Source: Limonium bicolor (taxonomy: Eukaryota; Streptophyta; Magnoliopsida; Caryophyllales; Plumbaginaceae). Taken from it: a DNA stretch of 64,000 nt. Positions 47,411 through 57,891 of the stretch are shown piece after piece. The stretch lies in assembly GCA_023374045.1 (NCBI GenBank), contig CM041776.1, positions 121,849,000-121,912,999 of the forward strand, given 5' to 3'. How positions within the stretch are numbered: the stretch's first letter is position 1; each line of letters opens with the position of its first letter. The notes beneath the pieces were generated by a model, which ran no database searches, had not been told where the DNA came from, and saw only the letters and a list, made by a program, of their open reading frames with translations. The position numbers and the translations under genes are program-made.

Positions 47411-47519
47411 TGCGCAGCCCTTCATTTATTATGCGTCGGGAATCCTTATGTTCAAGGGTAAGAAGGAATAAATAACAAACTTTCGGTGGTGATAAAGCCA
47501 ATGTCCTAACCTCCACCAG

Positions 47520-48913
47520 TGACAAGTGGTGAAACTATGTGAATTTAGGTTCTTTATTCACCTTTATTTTAGTGCATTCATGACCTATTTCACCACTTAA
47601 TAGAGTATTTTTGTGATTAATAGTGAACTTACATATTTTGGTCTCTTGATAGGTAAAAGCTCATTTTGAGTATACTTTTGGATTCTTTTGGAGCTGTTAA
47701 AGTGAATCCTTGGATTCTTCATCTCTCAATCTTTCCAACGCCGCAAATGGGGAGCAATTCTGAGCCACAACGAAGATTCTATGTCCCGCGCAAGTTGGAG
47801 CAGATCTCTGGAGCAGGACCGACCCACAGGACCGACCCAGTTTGGGTCGGTCGGATGATTCCCCCGTGAGCCCAACCTACTGGAATCGACCGACCCATAA
47901 GGTTTGGCTCGGTCATGGGTCGGTCGTACTTAACTTCTCACGTGCCCGCCTCTAACAGAGCCAACTGACCCACGGGACCGACCCAGTCTGGGTATGTCGG
48001 AACCAAATTTTGCCCAGATTTACAGTTTTTAACGAGGATTTTGGGGAAAAGAAGGGCATTCTCATTTGGACACAAAAACGAGGGCTAGAGAGCTCGAAAT
48101 GACGATTTTGTGGGAGAAGAAGAGAAGAGAAAGGAAGAAGCTCCCCACCTTCCCCAAGCTCCTCCTATGGCTATCTCTAATCCTTCCTCTCTTGTCTCCT
48201 TTGTAATGTTTGAGTAGTCCCATATAGTGCTCTAGGTTGGGATGAAACTTGGATACACTTAATTAGCTTGTAAACACTCTTCAATTAATGATTATGGTTT
48301 TATCTCCAATGGTGCTTAATTAATGCTTTGAGCTAGCCACTAATTGCATTGTGTGAGATTTCTAATGGTTCTAGGGTTTAGTGCTAGAAATTGGATAAAT
48401 TGGGAATAAATCCTAACTTTCAATTCTCAACTTTCAATTCTATTGATCAGGAATTGGAATTTTAGGGCTTTGGTGAAGAACTTGTTCTAATGCTATCTAA
48501 TTGCTCTTGCCCCTTTGGATTTAAGTGGTTCGAATTAATTGGGTAAGAATTAGTTTTTCTATGATTTGGAAGACTATGATTTTAGTTCTAAAAGACAATA
48601 GGTGTTGAAGTGTATTTATGAGTGAACTTAAGTGGCCAAGTGGATTTCCACTATCGTAGAGTGCTTTTATCTCCATTCCATACTAATTCAGTTTCACTTG
48701 CAATTTTTACTATTTTAATGCTCTGCTAATCAACAAAGCTTGCCTCTGGCTAAACCCCATTTACTGTTTTTACTCACTTCATTTAATCCCGAGCTTAGGA
48801 CTATTGGATCAATTTCCTTGTGGATACGACACTTGTTGTATTACAACGAATATGTACACTTGCCTGCTCATTGCACATATCTACCCGCTTTAATACTCAG
48901 ATTTTGCACAACA
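47520..48913 (+). repeat. 5' LTR of element A
   Basis: Starts TGACAAGTGGTGAAACTATG and ends TTTTGCACAACA. Like the other Athila LTRs it has a TGA(T/C)AAGTGGTGAAA start and a GCACAACA end. At 47,817-47,995 it carries GACCGACCC/GGGTCGGTC inverted repeats at the same distance from the LTR start as the GACCGCCCC palindromes of element 1. Confidence 0.87.
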
Positions 48914-48919
48914 AGTTTA

Positions 48920-48937
48920 TGGCGCCGCTGCCGGGCA
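48920..48937 (+). other. Primer-binding site (tRNA-Asp type) of element A
   Basis: TGGCGCCGCTGCCGGGCA, six bases after the LTR end. It differs from the complement of plant tRNA-Asp(GUC) at two positions. Confidence 0.82.
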
Positions 48938-49060
48938 AATTGATTATTCAATTTCCCTAGGTTCGGTATTTTAGTTTCTTCTTTCTTTGTGTTTTCGTTT
49001 TTCTTATTCAAGTTTAGTTGTTCTTGTGTTGTTTAGGTACCATCCGCTTTCTCTGTGTAT

Positions 49061-49850
49061 GCCAAGTACTCGAGCTAGAGGCTCCCCCCTTATCAATCCG
49101 AGGTCTGAACTTGAACGCTCTCTACACCGAGCTAAAAGGTTCTTGAACAGCTCAATCATGGCTGAGCTTAGCCCAGACGATGAGCACATTCTCAATGAAC
49201 AGCAACCAGAGCCTCCTCAAACATTGAGCAGCTATTATCAACCGTGTACCGAAGGGAGAGCTCCAGCTATAGTTCTCCCCGAGATTACACCTGCATAGGC
49301 CGGTCAATGGGTTTTCAAAACCCATTTCATCACTGCAATCAGAGACTTGGGGAGATTTAGTGGGCAAAACCCAGATGACGCCCTGAACCACCTCAGTCTT
49401 TTCCTTGAGTTCTGCAACTCATTTAGTAAGACCGGAGCACTTAACTAAAGAATAAGGTTGCAACTCTTTCCTCATTCCTTACAAGATGCAGCTTCAAGGT
49501 GGTATCGCAGTCTGCCCCCAAGGTCTATTCACACTTGGTCTCAAATGGCCCAGAAATTTCTTGCTAAGTACTACCCAACCAGTAGGACGAGGCAATTAAT
49601 TGGTGAGATTAATACTTTCACCCAGGAGCCGGGAGAGACTTTATATGACGCATGGGATAGGTTCAAGGAGATGCTTATGAACTGCTCCCACCACGGTTTG
49701 GACGATCAATCACTGTGTCTATCCTTCTTCAATGGGTTAGATGATTCCAACCGTCTGCTTGTAAACTCCTCAGCAGGAGGAAGCTTCATGAATAAATCAC
49801 CTCAGGAAGCAATGGAACTCCTAGATATCATGAAACCAAGCAGCCCACCC
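49061..49850 (+). pseudogene. gag of element A, with in-frame stops
   Basis: ATG at 49,061 gives MPSTRARGSPLINPRSELER, then MAELSPDDEHILNEQQPEPP. A TAG follows ITPA at about 49,297, and then WVFKTHFITAIRDLGRFSG in the same frame. A TAA follows at about 49,446, and the gag domain resumes with LQLFPHSLQDAASRWYRSL, AQKFLAKYYPTSRTRQLIGE and LSFFNGLDDSNRLLVNSSAG. Similarity to element 1 ends after MELLDIM at 49,830; the last codons belong to the inserted LTR. Confidence 0.87.
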
Positions 49851-50379
49851 TAGGAGGGGTGAGTCAGTTCCCTGGAATGGAACTAATACAACTCTCCAAA
49901 ACAAAAGTTTAAAACAAGTTTCTTAAAATAAACAATAACTTGAAATCAAACACTTAAGAACAAAACAGAGGAACAAGGCACTTTAAAATTACCAAGTCAA
50001 AGATAACAAGTCAAGAATATAGATAAATAATAGGAAGGTAAAGTTAGTCAGTTAAAAGAAACCACACCATAAGTTAGTGAACATCCATTGCTTGTATTAA
50101 ATTCAGTTCCAATTAGGAGTAGAAAGACTCAAGTAGTCACAAGGACTAGGAATGAAAGAAGAGATCCAAGAACCCATAACTCAAGAGTGGAATAACGCCA
50201 ACTGGGAGAGATGGCCCCCACCGCTAGATATAAATGTTCATATGGACGAGGGATATACAATCCTCTGTTGTCATACACGTCCTTTTTGGACAAGGGATAT
50301 ACAACCCTTTGATGTTATTCACGTCCTTTTTGGACAAGGGATATACAGCCCTTTGCTATTATCAGAGAAGACGCGCGCA

Positions 50380-50760
50380 TGATAAGTGGTGAAAATATAT
50401 ACTTTTATGAGTCATCTTTACATGCATTTTATATGGTTTATGACATAATTTCACCACTTTGTAGAGTATTCTATTTATATTAGTGAACTTACATAATTTT
50501 TATTATCTTTATTATCTTTTAGGTGAATGCTCAATTTGATATTAGCTACCCGCTGCAAGCAAGCAGGCTACCTGCTGCCAACAACCATGCACGACTTGAA
50601 ATAATTCTCCCACGCATGTAAACTACATGGGCATGCGCATCAGCATGCATGTATTCTTCAACAGCAGTGTGCACGTGAAAAGCAACAACATTTATATATC
50701 AACATACATATAATATGTGAAGCATGCACATAATATTTCTCTCGGCTGCAGACTGCAGTG
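50380..50760 (+). repeat. Truncated 5' LTR of element B
   Basis: TGATAAGTGGTGAAAATATA to GCTGCAGACTGCAGTG, matching 56456-56843 of the 3' LTR with small differences (e.g. CATCTGAAG missing versus AAGACTTC). The breakpoint lies at the direct repeat CTGCAGACTGCAG. Confidence 0.92.
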
Positions 50761-53700
50761 AACTCATACAACAACAACAATGCCCCATGGAGAAATCACC
50801 CGAATTTTTCATGGAGGAACAATGAGCAAAATCATGGAGGGCCAAGTAATTCTTCAAACTTCTCTCAAGGGTATAGACCCCAAGCGAACTCCAATATGGG
50901 TTATATACCTCAAGGCCCCCCGGGATTCCAACAACAAACTCAACAATCTCAATCTTCTTCTAGCGGTGCTGATGAGGAGCTAAAGAACATGATGTCGGCT
51001 TTCATTGCCTCCTCTAATGCTAAAACCGCAGCACAAGAGGCTCACAATGCCCGCCAGGATGCTAGGAATTTGAGCCAAGATGCTTTCAACAAAGAAATCA
51101 AAACCCATTTGGATCATCTCTCTCAGCAATTTGAGCAGTTTGTACAAAAACCGCCAACCGCTTTCCTAAGTCAGCCGAAGCAAAATCCGAGGGAACATGC
51201 TAAAGCAGTGACTTTGAGAAGTGGGAAGCATTTAGAATCACAATATCCACCAGCTGAAAACGAGGATCAAGAATCTCAAACAGTTCAAGAGGAAGATCAA
51301 AAGACTTTTGAGGAAACCCCTCCTCCTCCGAAAAATACTTCCAAGGAGAAGGAGTCTCCTGAAACTTCTACACCCTCTACTCTCACTAAGATTCTTCCTC
51401 CTCTTCCTTTTCCAAACAGGCTCAAAGATAGATATTTAGATGAACAATTTGGAAAGTTTTTGAGCCACTTTAAGAAACTGACAATTAACATTCCATTTTC
51501 TGATGCATTAAAACAGATGCCAATCTATGCAAAGTTTGTGAAAGACATCATCTCCAACAAACGATCGCTGCAAGAGGTTGAAACCGTGCATCTTACACAA
51601 GAAGTATCAGCTGTGCTGCTAAAGAGCTTCAAGAACCTCCCTCCAAAACTTGGAGACCCTAGTTTGCCAATCATACCTTGCTCTATCGATGATGTTGATT
51701 GTGGTAGTGGACTTTGTGATTTAGGAGCTAGTATTAATCTCATGCCACTGTCAATATTTAATAAGCTTGGAATTGGTGAATGCATGCCTACTTCAATTCA
51801 ATTGCAATTAGCTGATAGGTCCTTAGTGTTCCCGAAAGGGATAGTAGAGGACTTGGTTGTGACTGTTGGAACCTTTGTGTTCCCTGCTGATTTTATTGTG
51901 ATTGACATGGAAGAGGATGCTAGGGTACCATTGATTTTGGGTCGTCCTTTTATGCGGACTGCTAGGGCTCTAATAGATGTTGAGAAAGGAAAAATTATAT
52001 TGAGACTTCATGATGAAACAATAGAGTATGACATGTCTAAGGCAGTAAAGAAACCTGCGCAGGTGGAAGCTGTTTATGCTACAGATATTGTTGACTCTAT
52101 TGTGCAAGATAATTCCTCTTCTCTAATTTGTTATGATGCTCTTAAACTTGCTCTGCTTGAGTTTCGTGATGAGCAGGTGATGGACCAAGAGGTAGTAGAG
52201 ATGGTGGCATCCTTGGACAGTAGGAAATCTTATGTCATGCCACGCTACCCACCACCAGAACCATTAGAGCGGTCTGCCCAAAAGCCTCCACCGTCGGTTG
52301 AGAAACCTCCCATCGTGGAGATGAAACCCTTACCTTCACACTTAAAATATGTTTATTTGACTGACCCCTGTGTTCTACCTGTTATTATCTCCTCCTCTCT
52401 TACAGGTGCACAAGAGGAAAGTCTTTTGAAGGTGCTTCGAAGCCACAAAAGAGCTATTGGCTGGTCCATATCAGACATCAAAGGCATTGACCCTCGCTTC
52501 TGCACTCACCACATATATATGGAGGATGATTACAAACCTTTGGTCCAACCGCAGAGAAGACTAAATCCTAACATGAAAGAGGTGGTGAAAGCTGAAGTCC
52601 TAAAACTGCTAGACTCCGGGATAATCTACTCCATATCTGACAGCAAATGGGTGAGTCCAGTTCAGGTTGTGCCAAAGAAAGGAGGCATCATAGTGGTCCC
52701 CAATGCGAAGGGTGAGTTGGTCCCCCAAAGAACCACAAATGGTTGGAGGGTGTGCATTGACTATAGGAAATTGAATACTGCCACCCGCAAGGACCACTTC
52801 CCTCTGCCCTTCATCGACCAGATGCTTGAGAGACTGGCCGGGCAAGACTACTACTGCTTCCTCGATGGTTACTCAGGCTATTTCCAGATACCCATTGCCC
52901 CAGAGGACCAAGAGAAGACTACTTTTACATGCCCGTATGGGACATTTGCATACAACCGGATGCCGTTTGGTTTATGTAATGCTCTTGCAACTTTCCAGAG
53001 GTGTATGATGTCCATCTTCTCCGATTTTCTAGAGAAGAGCATCGAGGTGTTCATGGACGACTTCTCAGTTTTTGGTCTCACCTTTGAATCTTGCTTAGAT
53101 AATTTGGATGACATTCTTGCTCTGTGTGAGGAAACTAACCTTGTGCCTAACTGGGAAAAATGTCACTTCATGGTCAGAGAAGGGATAGTCCTTGGGCATA
53201 AAATTTCTTCAAAAGGTATTGAGGTTGACCAGGCCAAGGTCGAGATCATTGAAAAATTTCCACCTCCTACCTCAGTCAAGGACATCATAATTTTTCTTGG
53301 TCATGCTGGGTTTTACAGAAGGTTTATTAAGGACTTCTCAAAAATTTTGAAGCCTTTGTGTGACCTCTTGGCCAAGGATACTGAGTTCAACTTCACTGAG
53401 GAGTGTATGCAAGCCTTCAATACCCTTAAGGAGTGTCTCATCTCAGCCCCCATCGTAGTTTCACCAGATTGGAGCCTTCCATTTGAGATTATGTGTGATG
53501 CTAGTGACTATGTAGTGGGGGCAGCCTTGTGTCAGAAGAAGGAGAAAATTATGAGGACCATCTACTATGCTAGCAGAACCCTTAATGAAGCTCAGAAGAA
53601 TTATGCCACTACTGAGAAAGAGCTTCTAGCAGTGGTCTTTGCTTTGGATAAGTTCAGATCTTACCTTCTTGGGAGCAAAGTGATAGTCCACACAGATCAC

Positions 53701-54213
53701 TCTGCTCTCAAATATCTATTCACTAAGGAGGATGCCAAGCCCAGACTTCTCAGATGGATCCTCCTGCTGCAAGAATTTGAGATCGAAGTCAGAGATAAGC
53801 CAGGAGTGCAAAATGTAGTGGCTGACCACTTATCTCATATAGAAGCACCAGAGGATGGAGTGCCCATTAATGAATTCTTCCCGGATGAGTATCTCTTCAT
53901 GCTCGGCCACACAGATGATCCTTGGTATGCAGACATGGCAAACTATTTGGCACAGGGAGTAGTGCCTCGTAAAATGACTTATCAACAAAAGAAGAAATTC
54001 TTTGCAGATGTGAAGCACTACTATTGGGAGGACCCTTTCCTTTTTATGGCCTGTGCAGATGGGATGGTTAGAAGGTGTGTGCCGACAGCCGAAGTACAGA
54101 ATATTCTGATGCATTTCCATTCTCTCGAGGCAGGAGGACACCATGGGCCGGCAAGGACAGCAGCTAAGATACTTCAATCAGGGTTCTTTTGGAAGACCAT
54201 TCACAAGGACTGA
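50761..54213 (+). CDS. gag-pol of element B: gag C-terminus, protease, RT, RNase H, start of integrase
   Basis: An open frame of about 1150 codons; it has no native start because the deletion removed it. In order: NSYNNNNAPWRNHPNFSWRN (gag tail); LCDLGASINLMPLSIFNKLG (retropepsin-like active site, residue about 320); VPLILGRPFMRTARALIDV; RT from about residue 620 with GWRVCIDYRKLNTATRK, FLDGYSGYFQIPIAPEDQEK and active site FMDDFSVFG near residue 765; RNase H with [19 protein letters not shown] near 911 and [20 protein letters not shown]; and the integrase HH zinc region HFHSLEAGGHHG near 1119. A TGA at 54211-54213 replaces the Cys codon found in element 1 (HKDC). RT and RNase H motifs are intact. 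Confidence 0.93.
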   Translation, partial: NSYNNNNAPWRNHPNFSWRNNEQNHGGPSNSSNFSQGYRPQANSNMGYIPQGPPGFQQQTQQSQSSSSGADEELKNMMSAFIASSNAKTAAQEAHNARQDARNLSQDAFNKEIKTHLDHLSQQFEQFVQKPPTAFLSQPKQNPREHAKAVTLRSGKHLESQYPPAENEDQESQTVQEEDQKTFEETPPPPKNTSKEKESPETSTPSTLTKILPPLPFPNRLKDRYLDEQFGKFLSHFKKLTINIPFSDALKQMPIYAKFVKDIISNKRSLQEVETVHLTQEVSAVLLKSFKNLPPKLGDPSLPIIPCSIDDVDCGSGLCDLGASINLMPLSIFNKLGIGECMPTSIQLQLADRSLVFPKGIVEDLVVTVGTFVFPADFIVIDMEEDARVPLILGRPFMRTARALIDVEKGKIILRLHDETIEYDMSKAVKKPAQVEAVYATDIVDSIVQDNSSSLICYDALKLALLEFRDEQVMDQEVVEMVASLDSRKSYVMPRYPPPEPLERSAQKPPPSVEKPPIVEMKPLPSHLKYVYLTDPCVLPVIISSSLTGAQEESLLKVLRSHKRAIGWSISDIKGIDPRFCTHHIYMEDDYKPLVQPQRRLNPNMKEVVKAEVLKLLDSGIIYSISDSKWVSPVQVVPKKGGIIVVPNAKGELVPQRTTNGWRVCIDYRKLNTATRKDHFPLPFIDQMLERLAGQDYYCFLDGYSGYFQIPIAPEDQEKTTFTCPYGTFAYNRMPFGLCNALATFQRCMMSIFSDFLEKSIEVFMDDFSVFGLTFESCLDNLDDILALCEETNLVPNWEKCHFMVREGIVLGHKISSKGIEVDQAKVEIIEKFPPPTSVKDIIIFLGHAGFYRRFIKDFSKILKPLCDLLAKDTEFNFTEECMQAFNTLKECLISAPIVVSPDWSLPFEIMCDASDYVVGAALCQKKEKIMRTIYYASRTLNEAQKNYATTEKELLAVVFALDKFRSYLLGSKVIVHTDHSALKYLFTKEDAKPRLLRWILLLQEFEIEVRDKPGVQNVVADHLSHIEAPEDGVPINEFFPDEYLFMLGHTDDPWYADMANYLAQGVVPRKMTYQQKKKFFADVKHYYWEDPFLFMACADGMVRRCVPTAEVQNILMHFHSLEAGGHHGPARTAAKILQSGFFWKTIHKD

Positions 54214-55212
54214 CATGCTTATGTTGCCTCTTGTGACCAATGCCAGAGACTTGGAAACACCTCCAGAAAACATGAGATGCCTCTGAATGTCATTATTGAG
54301 GTGGAACCCTTTGACCTATGGGGAATTGACTTCATGGACCCTTTTCCTTCATCTTTCTCGAATCTCTACATTTTGGTGGCAGTTGACTATGTCACCAAGT
54401 GGGTAGAAGCCATTGCATCCCCCACTAGTGATGCTAAGGTGGTGATCAAATTCCTTAAAAAGAACATCTTTACAAGGTTTGGAGTGCCACGTGCTATAAT
54501 CAGTGATGGTGGGTCTCACTTCTGCAATAAGCAGTTTGAAGCTTTAATAGGAAAATATGGAGTGAGACACAAGGTAGCTCTAACTTACCATCCCCAAACT
54601 AATGGCCATGCCGAGGTCACCAACCGAGAGCTGAAGTGGATCCTTCAGAAAACAGTCAATTCAGTAAGGAAGGATTGGTCACTAAAGCTTGATGATGCAC
54701 TATGGGCATATAGGACAGCTTATAAGACTCCCATCGGCATGTCTCCATACCGACTTGTCTTTGGAAAAGCTTGTCATCTACCAGTGGAGTTGGTGCACAA
54801 ATCATTCTGGGCTATGAAAGCATTGAACTTTGATCTGATGAGTGCGGTTGACAAAAGAAAATTCCAACTGACTGACTTGGAAGAGTTTTGAGAGGACGCA
54901 TATGAGAACAACCACATCTATAAGGAGAAAGCCAAGAGGTGGCATGATAAGATGATCCTTAGGCGGGAGTTCCATGTGGGAGATTTGGTTCTGCTTTACA
55001 ATTCCAGGCTGAAGTTGTTCCCTGGCAAATTAAAATCTCATTGGGATGGACCTTTCACTGTCTCAAATGTCACTCAATATGGATCAGTTGAGTTGAAGAA
55101 CGCAAAAGGGCATACCTTCATGGTGAATGGATCGAGGCTCAAGCATTATATGGGAGGTAATCTTGAGAAAGTCGAAGCTCGTGCCATCATTCTAAGAGAC
55201 CCTCAGGTTTGA
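54214..55212 (+). pseudogene. Integrase of element B, continued past two nonsense codons
   Basis: The frame continues directly after TGA with [15 protein letters not shown], giving the CC zinc pair, then catalytic D in [14 protein letters not shown] in [13 protein letters not shown] and E in [13 protein letters not shown] second TGA at 54,889-54,891 follows LTDLEEF (an Arg codon in element 1, CGA to TGA). The C-terminal module ([27 protein letters not shown]) is complete to the stop at 55,212. All catalytic residues are retained. Confidence 0.9.
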
Positions 55213-56455
55213 TCTATGCTTACTGTGTCTAGCCAAAGACGTTAAAGAAGGGCAGCTCTCCGGGAGGCAGCCCGGATTCCATTTCATTTCATTTTATCTT
55301 CATGTCTTTTTCGTTAGTTTAAAAAACTGCACAATATTTTGAACTCTTGTGAGTTAATGGTTTTTTGAGCATTCCTCGGAATTTCATTTTGTGCCCAATT
55401 GGTATTGTCTGTGTTGTGAATATTTTGGAAACAGGTGTGCCCCTCTGAAAAAGGGATGGATTTCGGAACAATTTCAAAGGAAACTCTCGCAAAAATTTTC
55501 CAAGGACCTTCATCTCCAATGATCGAAGGCTGCGCCACATCGACCCCGGACACTCTCAAGTGTGGGGGAATCCCGTCTTCAGTCTGCACCTTATCAGGGG
55601 AGTACTAGTTTCACCCTTTATTTTAATTTTGCACAATACATATCATGCACACTTGTTGTTAAACTCTATGCAAGTGCTTCGAAAAGGTCTTTTGTTTATC
55701 CCTTCGTTATTCCTTGAACTATGGGGACATTGTCCCATTTAAGTGTGGGGGAGACGACCTTTTCTTTTTGCGCACTGCTCAATTTCTTTATGCTTATCTA
55801 TTGCTTCCACTTAGGAGTTACATTTAAATGTAAGCAAGTTTTTCTTTGAATTCTTGGGATTTTTCATCAAAAAAAAATTCAAAAATTCTCTCTTGAGGAG
55901 CATGTATATGCGGTGCAACCATAAAACCTTATCTTGGTGAATTTTTATTGCTTAGGGGTTCTTTCTATCTTCTCTCTTAGGGATTGCTAAGGGATGCTTC
56001 TTTGTGAAAATCTAAAAAGGGACTTGTGAGACACCATTGGTAACCAACAAAATGAAAGTTGAGTGTTCTTTAATGCAAAAGCTAAAATGCCTAAATATAT
56101 CTCCTCATCTCTTATGCAAAAGTGAAACAAATGCATACATCTATTTTTCCTTTTGTTTTCTCCTCAATGCCCATTCTTAAGAGAAGTTGGCCATGGTATA
56201 AGTTCTCAAAGTCACCTAATCTTTATAACTTTGAAGTACTCTAGATCATACCCCGAAACTCTATCTTTTTATTTTTACCCAAAGCACACCCATGTCACCA
56301 TGATGAGGTTGGTTCGCAGTCCTCATGAGTTTTCCACCATTTTGTTCACTGAAATCCAAGAATTCATTTAAACACTTGCTTGCTTTAAATATTCCTTCTT
56401 CTTGTGGGTTCCTAGTTTTGCTTGAGGACAAGCAAAAAGATAAGTGTGGGGGAGT
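55213..56455 (+). other. 3' non-coding region and PPT of element B
   Basis: No gene. The accessory ORF and palindrome array of element 1 are absent; similarity passes from the post-integrase block (to about 55,280) directly to the CCCCGGACACTCTCAAGTGT block. AAGTGTGGGGGA occurs three times: at about 55,557, at 55,740 and at 56,443, where it is the PPT next to the LTR. Confidence 0.8.
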
Positions 56456-57886
56456 TGATAAGTGGTGAAAATATATACTTTTATGAGTCATCTTTACATG
56501 CATTTTATATGGTTTATGACATAATTTCACCACTTTGTAGAGTATTCTATTTATATTAGTGAACTTACATAATTTTTATTATCTTTATTATCTTTTAGGT
56601 GAATGCTCAATTTGACATTAGTTACCCGCCGCAAGCAAGCAGGCTACTGCGGCCAACAACCATGCACGACTTGAAATAATTCTCCCACACATGTAAACTA
56701 CATGGGCATGCGCATCAGCATGCATGTATTCTTCAAGACTTCAACAGCAGTGTGCACGTGAAAAGCAGCAACATTTATATATCAACATACATATAATACG
56801 TGAAGCATGCACATAATATTTCTCTGGGCTGCAGACTGCAGTGGGCTGGATCTATTCTCACACGGGCTGCGCATGAATTTGCTCGCGTGGACCTCCGTCG
56901 GTTGCAAGGACTCAAGACGATTTACAAGAACGACAAATATATATATATATATATATATATTCTACATGGATCGAAAAAAAAGAGGACGTACGGGACGGAC
57001 TCGAACAGAAGAGACAAAAAGAGAAGAAAGTCGAGAACAGAAGAAAAAAAAAGACGGGAGTCGAAGACGAAAAAAAAGAGACAACAGGGAACGGAAGAAG
57101 AAAAGGAGAAAGCACCCCATCTCCATTAAACTTCTTCAACAACCCATGACTATCTCTTTTACTCATCTTCTCTTTATCTCTTTAATGTCTGAGTAGTCCT
57201 ATTTTGTACTCTTGGGATAAGGTTTGACCCCAAATCCCCAAACTAGCATGTAAAACCTAATTTGCTTAAATATAGTTGTTTTGTCTCTCTAAATTTAATT
57301 AATGTGCTAGATTGATCACCTTTGTGCATTTGTGGTTTCTTCTAACTTCATACACATGTGATTTAGAGATTTTGGCCAAGAGAGAGACAAACCCTAGATT
57401 TTTCCTTCTTTAATTAGTTGGTGGATTTAGGGCTATTGTTAAGGGCTTGTGTTTAATGCTATCTAGTGATGTTTATCCAACCTAACCGAAGGGTTTATTT
57501 AACTAGATAAGATTTGACTTTCACTAGGATTTTAGAGTTAGTCATAACTTTAGTCCTAATAGACAACTAGAGCAAATTGGGATAAAATGTTATGTTTGGG
57601 AGTGTTTGGGCGATTACACTTTCCCGGGGTACATCTTCGTTTCAATCCATCAAAATACCACTTTAGTTTAATTGTTTTCTATTTTTATTATTAAACCGAA
57701 TCACTACGCTCGCCTCCGGCTAAACCCATATTTTTACCGCTTTTAATTAAATAACTAAATACCGAGACTATGGAGATAGAACCAATTTCCTTGTGGATAC
57801 GACACTTGTTGTACTACATCGAATAGGTGCAGTTGCCTACTCTTTGCACATACTTATATATTCATTTATATAGTATTTGCACAACA
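56456..57886 (+). repeat. 3' LTR of element B
   Basis: Starts TGATAAGTGGTGAAAATATA, ends TTTGCACAACA, 1431 bp, followed by TSD GCGCA. Contains a short (AT)n run at 56,937-56,961 and a purine-rich GA stretch at 56,970-57,110. It has no GACCGCCCC-type palindromes. Confidence 0.92.
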
Positions 57887-57891
57887 GCGCA

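Larger units (their letters stand above)
47520..49830 (+). mobile_element. Athila-like element A: 5' LTR, PBS and start of gag, cut by a later insertion
   Basis: LTR 47520-48913, PBS 48920-48937, and gag to about 49,828, where sequence similarity to element 1 gag stops abruptly at the left edge of another LTR (49,831). The rest of A is not in the window. Its LTR is related to, but clearly different from, those of elements 1 and B. Confidence 0.85.
50380..57886 (+). mobile_element. Athila-like element B, internally deleted, TSD GCGCA
   Basis: TSD GCGCA at 50375-50379 and 57887-57891. The first 381 bp of a 5' LTR (50380-50760) is joined directly to gag sequence at 50,761, so the rest of the LTR, the PBS and the gag N-terminus are gone. 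Gag C-terminus, protease, RT, RNase H and integrase follow, then a non-coding tail, PPT and a full 3' LTR (56456-57886). Because the TSD is intact, the deletion happened after insertion or was copied from a complementing relative. Confidence 0.9.

Noticed and set aside
48740..48943. Open frame at the end of element A LTR
   Set aside because: Spans LTR and PBS; no similarity, and not preserved in related LTRs.
56800..57196. Lys/Arg/Glu-rich frames in element B 3' LTR
   Set aside because: Arise from the AT run and GA-rich stretch; absent from other LTRs.
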